Source: RHKX01 sp963826475 (GTDB lineage: Bacteria > Actinomycetota > Thermoleophilia > Solirubrobacterales > 70-9). Taken from it: a stretch of 64,000 bases of DNA. Where the stretch lies: the NCBI GenBank assembly GCA_963826475.1, contig CAWGXC010000003.1, positions 372,001 to 436,000 on the forward strand, read 5' to 3'. Shown piece by piece: positions 42,243 through 51,814 of the stretch. The translations under genes and the position numbers were made by a program. The notes under the pieces were generated by a model. That model was not told the DNA's origin. It saw nothing but the letters and a program-made list of their open reading frames with translations, and did not search any database. The stretch's first letter is position 1, and the number at the start of each line of letters is the position of its first letter.

Positions 42243-45200
42243 ATGACGGATTCCGGCGAGCGGGCGCGCGAGCTCCTCGCAAACGCGACGCCGCTGCTCG
42301 AGCGGATGCTGATGACCCTCGACGTCGGCGTCGCCGTCTTCGATGCCGCCGCCTCCGAGCGGGTCATCACGTATGTGAACCCCGCCTTCGAAAGGCTCAC
42401 CGGCTACTCCGCCCGCGAAGCGCTGGGACAACGCTGCGGGTTCCTGCAGGGTGCCGACACGGATCCCTCCGCCAGTGCGGAAATTCAGGCAGCGCTCGAA
42501 GCAGGGCGACCAATCAGTACCACCATCCTCAATTACAGGCGCGACGGATCCCCGTTCTGGTGCGAGATCCGGATCGAGCCCGTTCCCGGCGCTGACGGCG
42601 AGGCCGCGTTCTTCCTCGCGCTGCTCGTGGACGCGACCGAGCGCATCGAGGCGGAGGCTCGGCTGAACGAAGCCGAGGAGCGATACAGATCGCTGATCGA
42701 ACGTCTGCCGATGGCGACTTACGTGGCCCACCGTACGGATCGCACTCGGCTGACGTACATGAGCCCGCAGATCGAGACGATGACCGGATACCCGCCCGGC
42801 GAGTGGCTCGGCGACTCCGATCTCTGGCGGCGAATGCTGCATCCGGACGATCTCGAGCGGGTCATCGAAGAGGCACGCGGTCGAATCCACGGCGAGGGGT
42901 CCGGGGTCGCTGACATGGAATATCGGCTGCTCGCTCCGAACGGGGACGTCGTCTGGATTCGCGACCAGGGCACCTACCGCCGGATCGAGGACTCCGACGG
43001 CATCGTGATCGAGGGCGTGCTGCAGGACGTCACAACGCTGCGGAGAGCGCAGCTCGAGCTCGAGCAGACCACGGAGCTGCACAGCTCGATGTTCAACGCG
43101 ATGAGCGAGGGGATCGTCGTCGTCGACGAGGAGCGACGGATCCTCACCTTCAACGCCGCCGCCGAGCGGATCCTCGGGGTCTCGGCGGAGGAGTTCGAGG
43201 ATGTCGACTGGTGGCAGCGGCTGACACCGCGCCATCCATCGGGCGAGGAGGTGGTCGTTGAAGGGGGGCTCGGAGCTGAGGTCATGCGCACCGGCGAAGC
43301 CATTCTCGACAAGCACCTGGGGTTCACCGATGAGCACGGCGAGCAGCGGTGGCTCTCAGTGAACTACGAGCCCCTGGCCGGCGGCGAGCACCATGCGCCG
43401 CGGGGGCTGGTGTTGTCCTTCCACGATGTCACCGACAGGTGGCGCGCCGACGAGGACTTGAAGATGTTCGCCTCGCTGGTGGAGCTCTCCAGCGACTTCG
43501 TCGCGCTCGCCGGTCTGGACGGTTCGGTGCTCTACCTCAATGAGGCTGGCCGACGGCTGGTCGGGCTCGGTGACCTCGAGGAGGTTCGAGGCAAGGCGAT
43601 CGTCGACTTCCTCACCGAGGAGGGGAGGTTGGCTTCCGAACGGGTGGAGCAGCCCGCCGTCGTCGAGCATGGGAGGTGGGAGGGGGAGAGCACCTTGCGC
43701 CATTTCGGGACCGGCGCCGAGATCGACGTGCGGATCAGCTCGTTCCTGGTCAAGCATCCGGAGACCGGGGAACCGTGGGCGCTCGCAACCGTGCAGAGGG
43801 ACATCACCGCCGAGAAGGCGGCACAGCGGGAGACGCAGGCGAGCAGGGCGCGCTACGAGGCTCAGTTTCGCGGTCTTCCGGTGCCCACCTATGCCTGGCA
43901 GCGCCGCGGTGACGATCTGATCCTCTTCGATTCCAACGACGCTGCGCGGGAGGCCACCGAAGGCCAGATCACGGAGATGTTCGGCATGAGCGCCGACGAG
44001 CTCTATGCCGGTGATCCCGAGATCCGCCTCGACCTGGAGCGTTGCTTTTCGACCGGGCGATCGATCACGCGCGACATGCGCTACCGGATGCGCACGACCG
44101 ACGAGGAGCAGGATCTGGTCGTCACTCACGTCTTCATCCCACCGGACATCGTTCTCACTCATACCCTCGACGTGACCGAGCGCGTCGCCTACGAGGGGAA
44201 GCTGCGCGAGCTGGCGGAGCACGACAGCCTCACCGGCCTCTACAACCGCCGCCGCTTCGAGGCTCTCCTCGGGGCGCAGGTGGCCAGCGACGATGGAGCG
44301 GTCGTCCTCGTCGACATCGACCATTTCAAATTCGTCAACGACTCGCTTGGACATGCCGCGGGCGATGAGCTCCTGCGGGCCGTGGCGGCAAATCTCGATG
44401 ACTCGGTGCGCCCCGGCGATTGCGTCGCACGCCTGGGCGGCGATGAGTTCGCGGTGCTCCTCGCCGACGTCGATGAAGACACCGCTCGGTCGGTGGCGGG
44501 CCATCTGCTCACCGCGGCACGCTCCACCGCGACCGCCGTAGCGGTCACGGTCAGCGCCGGCGTCGCGGCGTTCAAGGCCGGCGAGTTGTCGAACCCGCTC
44601 GACGCCCTCGTCGCAGCCGACATCGCGCTCTATCAGGCGAAGGAGGCCGGACGTGACCGGGTGGCCGTGTTCGGCGGCAAGCCGGGTGAGACGCTGACGT
44701 GGATCGATCGCGTGCGGACGGCGATCGACGAGAAGCGGCTGACGCTGTTCGCGCAGCCGATCATCGCGCTGCCCACCGGTGAGACGCTGATGGAGGAGCT
44801 CCTGGTCAGGATGATCGACGAGGACGGAGCCATCATCTCGCCGACCTCCTTCCTGCCGACCGCTGAGCAGTTCGGGCTCATCCGCGAGATCGATCGCTGG
44901 GTGATCCGCAAGGGCATCGAGCGCGCCGCAACGGGCCATCGGGTCAACATCAACCTCTCCGCTCGTTCGCTGAGCGACCCCGATCTGGTCGGGATCATCG
45001 AGAAGCTCTTGCGGGAAGGCGGCGTCAGTCCCGACCAGGTCGGTTTCGAGTACACCGAGACGGCCGCCGTCTCGAGCGTCGAGGACGCCCGCAAGTTCAC
45101 CGAGGGTCTGAACGGGCTGGGCTGCGAGGTGGCGCTGGACGACTTCGGAACGGGCTTCGGCAGCTTCGTCCTGCTCAAGCACCTCCCCATCTCGACCATG

Positions 45201-45410
45201 AAGATCGACATCGAGTTCGTTCGCGGGCTCTCCACCTCGGAGGCCGATCGGCGCATCGTGCGCTCGATCGTCCATATCGCCACGGAGAGCGGTCTGAAGG
45301 TCGTTGCCGAGGGCGTCGAGGACGAGGGCGCGCTCGCGTTGCTCCGCGGCTACGGCGTCGATCAGGCCCAGGGGTACTTCATCGGCAGGCCGGCGCCGAT
45401 CGAGGTCTGA
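42243..45410 (+). CDS. LOV-PAS-GGDEF-EAL c-di-GMP enzyme (candidate blue-light sensor)
   Basis: 1055 residues from ATG 42243. Residues about 22-130 form a LOV-type PAS with photoreactive Cys65 in GQRCGFLQGADTD and NYRRDGSPFW; the Gln that transmits the signal is Leu128 (ALLVDATE). Three to four further PAS domains follow (about 150-690). GGDEF is intact at 732-736 with an I-site RPGD at 723-726. The EAL domain has E852 in EELLVRM, NLSA, and DDFGTGFGS at 966, so both synthesis and breakdown are possible. FAD/FMN binding is inference. It is separated from the frameshifted EAL gene only by the aldo/keto reductase. Confidence 0.9.
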   Translation: MTDSGERARELLANATPLLERMLMTLDVGVAVFDAAASERVITYVNPAFERLTGYSAREALGQRCGFLQGADTDPSASAEIQAALEAGRPISTTILNYRRDGSPFWCEIRIEPVPGADGEAAFFLALLVDATERIEAEARLNEAEERYRSLIERLPMATYVAHRTDRTRLTYMSPQIETMTGYPPGEWLGDSDLWRRMLHPDDLERVIEEARGRIHGEGSGVADMEYRLLAPNGDVVWIRDQGTYRRIEDSDGIVIEGVLQDVTTLRRAQLELEQTTELHSSMFNAMSEGIVVVDEERRILTFNAAAERILGVSAEEFEDVDWWQRLTPRHPSGEEVVVEGGLGAEVMRTGEAILDKHLGFTDEHGEQRWLSVNYEPLAGGEHHAPRGLVLSFHDVTDRWRADEDLKMFASLVELSSDFVALAGLDGSVLYLNEAGRRLVGLGDLEEVRGKAIVDFLTEEGRLASERVEQPAVVEHGRWEGESTLRHFGTGAEIDVRISSFLVKHPETGEPWALATVQRDITAEKAAQRETQASRARYEAQFRGLPVPTYAWQRRGDDLILFDSNDAAREATEGQITEMFGMSADELYAGDPEIRLDLERCFSTGRSITRDMRYRMRTTDEEQDLVVTHVFIPPDIVLTHTLDVTERVAYEGKLRELAEHDSLTGLYNRRRFEALLGAQVASDDGAVVLVDIDHFKFVNDSLGHAAGDELLRAVAANLDDSVRPGDCVARLGGDEFAVLLADVDEDTARSVAGHLLTAARSTATAVAVTVSAGVAAFKAGELSNPLDALVAADIALYQAKEAGRDRVAVFGGKPGETLTWIDRVRTAIDEKRLTLFAQPIIALPTGETLMEELLVRMIDEDGAIISPTSFLPTAEQFGLIREIDRWVIRKGIERAATGHRVNINLSARSLSDPDLVGIIEKLLREGGVSPDQVGFEYTETAAVSSVEDARKFTEGLNGLGCEVALDDFGTGFGSFVLLKHLPISTMKIDIEFVRGLSTSEADRRIVRSIVHIATESGLKVVAEGVEDEGALALLRGYGVDQAQGYFIGRPAPIEV

Positions 45411-45442
45411 TGGCCGCTGTCCGGGTGTGAAAAGCTGGATCG

Positions 45443-46033
45443 ATGAGAAGGATCCAGTCGCAGGGCGTCCACCACATCACGCTCGTCGGAGCGGATCGCC
45501 AGACCTCGATCGACTTCTGGGAGGGCCTGCTCGCGATGCCCTTCGTGTTCGAGCAGCCCAACCTCGACAGGCCGGAGGAGAGCCACCTCTACTTCGACCC
45601 GGGCGATGGCCGCCTGATCACGATCTTCACCAACGAGGACCGCACGCCCGAGCCGGAGCGGACCCCGACCGATCCCGGTTGTGTTCACCACCTGGCGCTG
45701 TCGGTGTCGAACGCCAGCTTCCGCCAGATCGAGGAGCGCCTCGGCGAGCGGGGGATCGACTACAGCCTCAAGGACCGCGGCTTCATGGACTCGATCTACT
45801 TCAAGGATCCGATGGGTTTCCTGATCGAGCTCGCCTCCTACCGGTTCGAGCCGCCGGCGAAGCACACTCACGCCGACGTGCTGCTCGAGGCGCACCGCCT
45901 GCGCGTTGATCGCGGCGACGACCACATCGAGCCGATCCACGTCGCCGATGCGATCGAGAACCTGGTCACCCGGTCACAGGAGTCGCTGTCGGCGGACCGT
46001 TCGCCGCGTGATCCGTACGGTTCAAGGGGCTGA
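45443..46033 (+). CDS. VOC/glyoxalase-superfamily protein, dioxygenase-like
   Basis: 196 residues. Two beta-alpha-beta-beta-beta modules: QSQGVHHITLVGADRQTSIDFWEGLLAM (first metal His in HH) and GCVHHLALSVSNAS with FKDPMGFLIELASYRFEP (second His and Glu). This pattern suits an extradiol ring-cleavage dioxygenase or glyoxalase-like enzyme. Metal and substrate are not decided by sequence. Starts 32 bp after the LOV-GGDEF-EAL gene. Confidence 0.87.
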   Translation: MRRIQSQGVHHITLVGADRQTSIDFWEGLLAMPFVFEQPNLDRPEESHLYFDPGDGRLITIFTNEDRTPEPERTPTDPGCVHHLALSVSNASFRQIEERLGERGIDYSLKDRGFMDSIYFKDPMGFLIELASYRFEPPAKHTHADVLLEAHRLRVDRGDDHIEPIHVADAIENLVTRSQESLSADRSPRDPYGSRG

Positions 46034-46041
46034 ACTGGGGG

Positions 46042-46071
46042 TTGACATCGTGTCAGGGCACCTGCTAGATA
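46042..46071 (+). promoter_or_regulatory. Sigma-70-like promoter with overlapping TGACA/TGTCA repeat
   Basis: TTGACA at 46042-46047, an 18-bp spacer and TAGATA at 46066-46071, 106 bp before the repeat-protein start. The -35 box lies in an inverted repeat TGACA-TCG-TGTCA (46043-46055), a possible operator. A TTGACA within TGACA-CGGA-TGTCA also occurs at 16028-16042. Confidence 0.5.
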
Positions 46072-46177
46072 GCCCTATCGGGTCGCCCTGAGCGGCCGGC
46101 AACGGACTGCTGCGGGGTGCACCGCAAAGCGAGATGAAATGCAGGCAGGTGGTACGGGAGGGCGCTCTGGTCACTGG

Positions 46178-49100
46178 ATGAGGCAACCCTTCCGTGCAGT
46201 CGCGGCGCGCCGGACATTGGGGTTCCCTCCGCTCGTCCTTCTGGCTGCGGCGCTCGCGCTCGCGCCGCAGGCAAAGGCGAACTCGGCGTCTTTGGCCGCT
46301 GGACCGGAGGGGACCGTTCAGGGTTCAATCACCGCCGGCGACCTCCACACCTGCGGGATCAAGACCGACGGCACCGCCGCCTGCTGGGGCTACAACGTCA
46401 ACGGCGAAGCTACACCCCCAGCCGACACGACCTTCACCTCGATCACCGCCGGCGGCTTCCACACCTGCGGGATCAAGACCGACGGCACCGCCGGCTGCTG
46501 GGGCAGCAACAGCTTCGACCGAGCCACACCCCCAGCCAACACCACCTTCACCGCGATCGACGCCGGCTACGCCCACACCTGCGGGATCAAGACCGACGGC
46601 ACCGCCGCCTGCTGGGGCAGCGATGGCGAGGGTCAAGCCACACCGCCAGCCAACACCACCTTCACGTCGATCACCGCCGGCTACGCCCACACCTGCGGGA
46701 TCAAGACCGACGGAACTGCCGTCTGCTGGGGCTACAACGACCTCGGGCAAGCGACACCCCCAGCCAACACCACCTTCACCTCGATCACCGCCGGCTACTC
46801 CCACACCTGCGGGATCAAGACCGACGGCACCGCAGCCTGCTGGGGCAACGACGGAAGCGGGCAAGCCACACCCCCAGCCGACACCACTTTCACCTCGATC
46901 ACCGCCGGCGCCTACCACAACTGCGGGATCAAGACCGACGGCACCGCAGCCTGCTGGGGCTCCAACGGCGAGGATCGAGCCACACCCCCAACCAACACCA
47001 CCTTCACCTCGATCACCGCCGGCCTCTGGCACACCTGCGGGATCAAGACCGACGGCACGGCCACCTGCTGGGGCTTCAACGGACAAGACCGAGCCACACC
47101 CCCAACCGACACCACCTTCTCGCACCGTGCCGCGAGCGCCGGCAACTTCCACACCTGCGGAATCAGGATCGACGGCACCGCCGCCTGCTGGGGCTCCAAT
47201 CTTTACGGCCAAGGCGCACCCCCCGCCAGCTCCCCCTTCACCTCGATCGCGGCCGGCGGCTTCCACACCTGCGGGATCAAGACCGACGGCACCGCCACCT
47301 GCTGGGGCAACAACGACCTACGGCCAAGCCACGCCCCCGACCGACGCCACCTTCACCTCGATCACCGCCGGCCGCTTGCACACCTGCGGGATCAAGTCCG
47401 ACGACACCGTCACCTGCTGGGGCGACGACGTTTACCACCAAGCCACACCCCCAGCCAACACCACCTTCAGCTCGATAACCGCCGGCGAATACCACACCTG
47501 CGGGATCAAGACCGACGGCACCGCCGCCTGCTGGGGCGACAACCGCAAGGAGCAGGCCAGGCCCCCAGCCAACACCACCTTCACCTCGATCGCCGCCGGC
47601 GATGTCCACACCTGCGGGATCAAGACCGACGGCACCGCCGCCTGCTGGGGCGACAACGGTCAGGGCCAGGCCGTACCCCCAGCCAACACCACATTCACCT
47701 CGATAATCGCCGGCCGCCTCCACACCTGCGGGATCAAGACCGACGGCACCGCCGCCTGCTGGGGCTTCAACAACTATGGCCAAGCCACGCCCCCGACCGA
47801 CGCCACCTTCACCTCAATCACCGCCGGCGACGACCACGCCTGCGGGATCAAGACCGACGGCACCGCCGCGTGCTGGGGTGACAACGGCCTGGGCCGGCTC
47901 GGTGGGGCCCCGCAGATCTCCTCCGCGGCCCCTGGTGGTGGCGTCGTCGGTTCCCCCTATTCCCACGACTATGCCGCCGGCCCCACCAACGGCCCTGCCT
48001 CCAAGTTCACGCTCACCTCCGGCAGCCTTCCTCCGGGCTTGACCCTCAACTCCTCCACCGGTGCGCTCACCGGCACCCCGACCGCAGCCGGCACCTTCAA
48101 CGGGACCGTGAGGGCATCGAACGAATTCTTCGCCCCCGACGCCACCCAGCCCTTTTCGATCACGATCGTCAAGCCCAACGACCCCCCTCAGGGCACCGAC
48201 AACACCGTCATCACGGACGAGGACTCGGCGAAGACGTTCGCCGCCGCGGACTTCGGCTATTCCGACCCCAACGACAGCCCCCCCGACTCGTTTACGGCCG
48301 TGAAGGTCGCCACGCTGCCCAGCTCCGGGTCACTGAAGCTGAGCGGATCCTCGGTCAGTGCCAATCAGTCGATTCCGGCCTCCCAGATCCCAGACCTGAC
48401 CTACGCCCCCCCGGCTGACGCCTGCGGCACCGACTACGACTCCTTCACCTTCGCGGTCCAAGATGACGGTGGCACCGCGAACGGGGGCTCCGACACCGAT
48501 CCCTCCCCGAACACGATGACGATCACCGTCACCTGCATCGACGATCGCTCCAACCGCCGTCGACGACACGACGATCCTCGACGAGGACGCCCCCACAACG
48601 ACGATCGACGTCCTCGCCAACGACACCGACCCCGACGGCGGCCCAATCTCGATCGCCTCCAAGACCGATCCCTCCCACGGCGGCGTCGCGATCACCCATA
48701 GCGGCGCCGACCTCACCTACACCCCCGACGCCGACTACTGCGGATCCGACTCCTTCACCTACACCCTCGACCCCGGCGGCGCCACCGCCACCGTCTCGAT
48801 CACGGTCAGCTGCATAAACGCCGCCCCGAGGGCCCTATCCGCCGGCGGCCCCTACGCGATCTCCGAGGGAGATCCCCTGACCCTCGCGGGCACAGCCACC
48901 GACCGCGACGGCGATCCGATCACCTACGCCTGGGACCTAAACGGCGACGGTGACTTCTCCGACGCGACCGGCGCGAACCCGACGCTCAGCTCGGCTGAGC
49001 TGGCGAACCTCGGCATCTCCGACGGTCCCTCGAACTTCGATATCCGCATGCGCGCCTCAGACGCAACCGACACCTCGACCTCCGCCCCGGTCAGCCTCAC

Positions 49101-49737
49101 CCTCCACAACTCCGCTCCGTCCCTGCAGATCACCGGCTCCACCGACGGGCTCTCCGACCACTCCGTCGACTTCACCCTGACCGCCACCGATCCCTCGCCC
49201 GCCGATCAGTCATCGGACTTCCACTACTCGATCGACTTCGAATCCGACGGCACGACCGATCAGACCGCCACCGGCCCCTCGAGCTTCGACGTCTCGCACT
49301 CCTTTGGCAAGCGCGGCAACTTCTCAATGACTGCTACGGCAACCGACAAGGACGCCGGCAAGGGACCGACCGCGAGCATCTCCCTTCGCCTCGCAAGCTT
49401 GCGCAAGGCCTGCAAGGCCGAGCCCGCCAAGGTGATCTTCGGCAGCTCGCTCCCCGACACCCTGAAGGGAACGAAGGGCAACGACCTGATCGCCGGCGGC
49501 TCCGGCGACGACGTGATCAAATCCAGGGCGGGTTCCGACTGCGTCAAGGCGGGCAAGGGCGACGACACCGTCGATGCAGGCCCCGGAAAAGACACCGTCT
49601 TCGGCCAGAAGGGTGATGACACGATCGACGTCAGCGGCCCCGGCAAGTCGCTGGCGCTCTGCGGCCCGGGCCGCGACACGGCGATCGTCGGGCGGGGTGA
49701 CGTCGCCAAGGGTTGCGAGCGGGTGCGGCGGGGCTGA
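46178..49737 (+). CDS. Large secreted RCC1-like repeat / Ig-like / RTX protein, two frameshifts
   Basis: Start ATG 46178 (ATG 46139 is in frame) with a signal peptide, RRTLGFPPLVLLAAALALAP. Fourteen 38-residue repeats follow, each with HTCGIKTDGTAACWG and ATPPANTTFTSITAG, giving two Cys per repeat. Then an Ig/He-PIG-like domain (GVVGSPYSHDY, SGSLPPGLTLNSSTGALTG), a cadherin-like VLANDTDPDGG segment, a PKD-like part and C-terminal RTX repeats (GTKGNDLIAGGSGDDVIKS). Reading frame is lost twice by one extra base: near 47317-47318 and near 48545-48546. Codon use and repeats continue cleanly after each, so this was one gene. Confidence 0.85.
46346..47880 (+). repeat. Fourteen tandem 114-bp repeats
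   Basis: The unit of 114 bp (38 codons) starts at each CACACCTGCGG; the first two are 114 bp apart (46346 and 46460). Identity between copies is high at DNA level, with variation mainly in the four codons after CWG and in the two residues before HTCG. One copy (near 47317) carries an extra base. Confidence 0.9.
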
Positions 49738-49797
49738 GGGGAATCCGGACGAGGGCCCGTCCCAGCGGGGCTGGGGGCGTTGCCGGGGGAGACGTTC

Positions 49798-50259
49798 TCA
49801 GCCGCGCCGGATCGCCTTGCTGATCTTGGTCTCGTCGGAGGAATAGATGCCCTCGGTGGCGATGCCCTGAAAACGAAGCTTGTCAGGGGCTTTCTCGAGG
49901 CAGCTGCGCGGGACCACCGCCTTCGTCACGCTCCCGGTTGGCCGCTTGACTCGGAGTCCGGCGCACTTGACGGCGTTCCCCTTCCCGTAATACCGGAGCT
50001 CCTCGATGCCACTGACTGGGCTCGCGAACACCTGGTAGGCCGCGTCGCCCGAGCCCCAGCGCATGTAGAAGCTCTCGTTCTGAGCTGCCGCACCCGAGTA
50101 GGTCAGCTTCATCACGACCTTCGTCGCCGCGTTGTTGTACGCGAGCTTGACGATGTCGGGGTAATCGCCGGTGCGATCGCTCAGCGAGCCCGTCGCGGCG
50201 TGGGCCGTCGCGGTGCCGAGGAGGGAGATGGCGATGACGACGACGGTCTTACGGAGCAT
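49798..50259 (-). CDS. Small secreted protein of unknown function
   Basis: 153 residues from ATG 50259. Clear signal peptide MLRKTVVVIAISLLGTATAHA-A. The mature part is predicted mostly beta (DIVKLAYNNAATKVVMKLTYSG, SFYMRWGSGDAAYQVFASP) with two cysteines (VKCAGLRV and PRSCLEKA) likely disulphide-bonded. No catalytic motif or lipobox. I do not recognise the family. It converges on the large repeat-protein gene and is followed upstream by tRNA-Met on the same strand. Confidence 0.75.
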   Translation of the reverse strand: MLRKTVVVIAISLLGTATAHAATGSLSDRTGDYPDIVKLAYNNAATKVVMKLTYSGAAAQNESFYMRWGSGDAAYQVFASPVSGIEELRYYGKGNAVKCAGLRVKRPTGSVTKAVVPRSCLEKAPDKLRFQGIATEGIYSSDETKISKAIRRG

Positions 50260-50289
50260 GGGTGACGTCCTGTCTGGATGGGAAACGGA

Positions 50290-50363
50290 TGCCGGAGGAG
50301 AGACTCGAACTCCCGACACGCGGATTATGATTCCGCTGCTCTAACCGACTGAGCTACTCCGGC
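50290..50363 (-). tRNA. tRNA-Met (anticodon CAT, elongator type)
   Basis: Minus-strand cloverleaf of 74 nt: acceptor GCCGGAG / CTCCGGC, D arm with AGCTCAGTCGGTTAGAGC, anticodon stem GCGGA / TCCGC with loop ATCATAA (CAT), T loop TTCGAGT, discriminator A, CCA not encoded. The C1 pairing and D arm suit elongator Met rather than the initiator; a tilS-modified Ile tRNA cannot be excluded by anticodon alone. Confidence 0.93.
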
Positions 50364-50410
50364 GGGAGTCGTGGATCGTAGCGGCGCAGGGTCGAAAGGC
50401 TTCCGCCGCA

Positions 50411-50457
50411 ACGAGGGGCGCAAATGTCTCGGTAACCGAGACAAACTCGCCCCTCGT
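50411..50457 (-). terminator. Strong two-part hairpin after the cupin-TPR gene
   Basis: Outer arms ACGAGGGGCG / CGCCCCTCGT (10 bp), a 4x4 internal loop, then TGTCTCGG / CCGAGACA (8 bp) with loop TAA. It ends on the first base of the stop codon of the upstream minus-strand gene (50457). Position favours termination; the inner TGTCTCGG-TAA-CCGAGACA alone is also a good dimer operator. Confidence 0.6.
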
Positions 50458-51119
50458 CACGCGTCGAGGTTCGGAAAGTCCTCGCGGTTGCGGATCGAGT
50501 CGAAGTCCTCGTCCTCGCCCGCCCAGCCGGCGATGCGATCGTCGTCTCCCGCGAGTGCGACCCTGAGGCGCCGGATCGCTTCGTCTCCGCGGCCGGCGAG
50601 GGCGTTGTAACAGGCGAGCTGGTAGTTGAGGCCGGAGCTCAGCGGGTGGTCGTGAAGGCCCTCGGAGAGGATCTCGATACCGCGCTCGTAGTCGCCGGCG
50701 AGGTACTCGGGCTCGGCCGCGTACCAGTACTCGAAGGGGGAGGGGGGAAGGGCCGACCCCGGCTCGCCCCCGACGACCAGCACCGTCGTGCCGGCCTCGG
50801 CGGCCCTCGCCTCACGCTGCTGGCCGACGTCGACGCGCAGCATCGTCCCCGCCGGCGCGTCGATCTCCTCACCGGCCACCACGAAGGTGGCGTGGCCCGT
50901 CATCACCACGTAGAGCTCCTCGTGGCCGCCGGCGTTGGGACTGAGCTCGTCGTGGGGCTCGATCACCTCGTCGCCGGCCTCGATCCCGGTGTAGGCGTGA
51001 GCTGAGACGCCGGTCAGGGCAAGCTTGCGGCGGACCGGCCGGAACAGGCTCCCGGACCCCATCTTCAGCTCTGGCAGGTCGTCGACGTGGACGACGCGAG
51101 CCTCCTCCTCCTCGCTCAC
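50457..51119 (-). CDS. Cupin-domain protein with C-terminal TPR-like helices
   Basis: 220 residues from GTG 51119, which overlaps the upstream stop (GTGA). The N-terminal half is a cupin with GGHEELYVVMTGHATFVVAGE (metal His/Glu region) and DAPAGTMLRVDVGQQREA. The second half has helical repeats: LAGDYERGIEILSEGLHDHPLSSGLNYQLACYNALAGRGDEAIRRLR in separate short helices, typical of TPR. The combination suggests a sensor or adaptor, without a known reaction. Confidence 0.85.
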   Translation of the reverse strand: MSEEEEARVVHVDDLPELKMGSGSLFRPVRRKLALTGVSAHAYTGIEAGDEVIEPHDELSPNAGGHEELYVVMTGHATFVVAGEEIDAPAGTMLRVDVGQQREARAAEAGTTVLVVGGEPGSALPPSPFEYWYAAEPEYLAGDYERGIEILSEGLHDHPLSSGLNYQLACYNALAGRGDEAIRRLRVALAGDDDRIAGWAGEDEDFDSIRNREDFPNLDA

Positions 51120-51676
51120 TGCACGATCTCGTAGTCGAGCTCGACCATCCCGGTGTCGAACGGGGTCAGCCCGATCAGCCTCATCGCGTCCGGCATCGGC
51201 TCGGCGAAGAGCGGCAGGCCGTCGCCGAGGACGACCGGCACGATCGTGACCCGCACGTGATCGAGTAGGCCGGCCGCGACGTATTGCGATGCGAGATCTC
51301 CGCCGCCGACCAGCCAGAGGTCCTTTCCGGCAGCGGCCTCGAGCATCTCGCCGTGCAGCTCCGTGACCGCGCCGGATGTGAACTGCAGATTGACCGCCTC
51401 GTCCAGCTTCGGCAGGTCCCGGTGCGTGTAGACCCAAGCCGGGAGGTCGTCGTAGACCCAAGCCTCGTTCTCTCCGGCGATGAAGTCATAGGTCTTCGAC
51501 CCCATCACCAAGGCCCCGACGCCCTCCATGAAGTCCGAGAACGAGTCAGCGACCGGCCCGCCGTCGGTGCCCGCGTAGCCGGGACCGTCGAAGCCCATCA
51601 GCCACCTGAGCTTCTCCTCCGGCTCGGCGATGTAGCCGTCGAGGCTCATCGCCGCGTAGTAGACGGTCGCGGCCAC
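51116..51676 (-). CDS. Dihydrofolate-reductase-fold protein (RibD C-terminal family)
   Basis: 186 residues from ATG 51676. VYYAAMSLDGYIAEPEEK is the opening strand of RibD_C/DHFR-like proteins, with GALVMGSKTYDFI (nucleotide-binding) and KDLWLVGGGDLASQYVAAGLLDH (NADPH pyrophosphate loop). Family proteins reduce deazaflavin/pyrimidine-type or unknown substrates and often sit outside riboflavin operons. Coupled to the cupin-TPR gene. Substrate not predicted. Confidence 0.9.
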   Translation of the reverse strand: MAATVYYAAMSLDGYIAEPEEKLRWLMGFDGPGYAGTDGGPVADSFSDFMEGVGALVMGSKTYDFIAGENEAWVYDDLPAWVYTHRDLPKLDEAVNLQFTSGAVTELHGEMLEAAAGKDLWLVGGGDLASQYVAAGLLDHVRVTIVPVVLGDGLPLFAEPMPDAMRLIGLTPFDTGMVELDYEIVQ

Positions 51677-51814
51677 CCCGCGAACCTAGCTCAGTCGCCG
51701 CTGCAGCGCTCGGCGTCGCCGCGATCATCTCGGGAGGCGGGGCATCCGTGCCCCTCGCCGGGTGGGAGGTTCCTCTCTCGCGGACCCCGGGGCGGTCGCG
51801 ATAGCTTCACGACG

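Noticed and set aside
46346..47880. CRISPR array or other spaced repeat
   Set aside because: Repeats are contiguous, 114 bp with an open reading frame and HTCG/CWG protein motifs; no short spacers.
47300..48560. Programmed frameshifting in the repeat protein
   Set aside because: No slippery heptamer followed by a pseudoknot was seen at either break; each break is one extra base inside otherwise regular sequence, so an indel is simpler.
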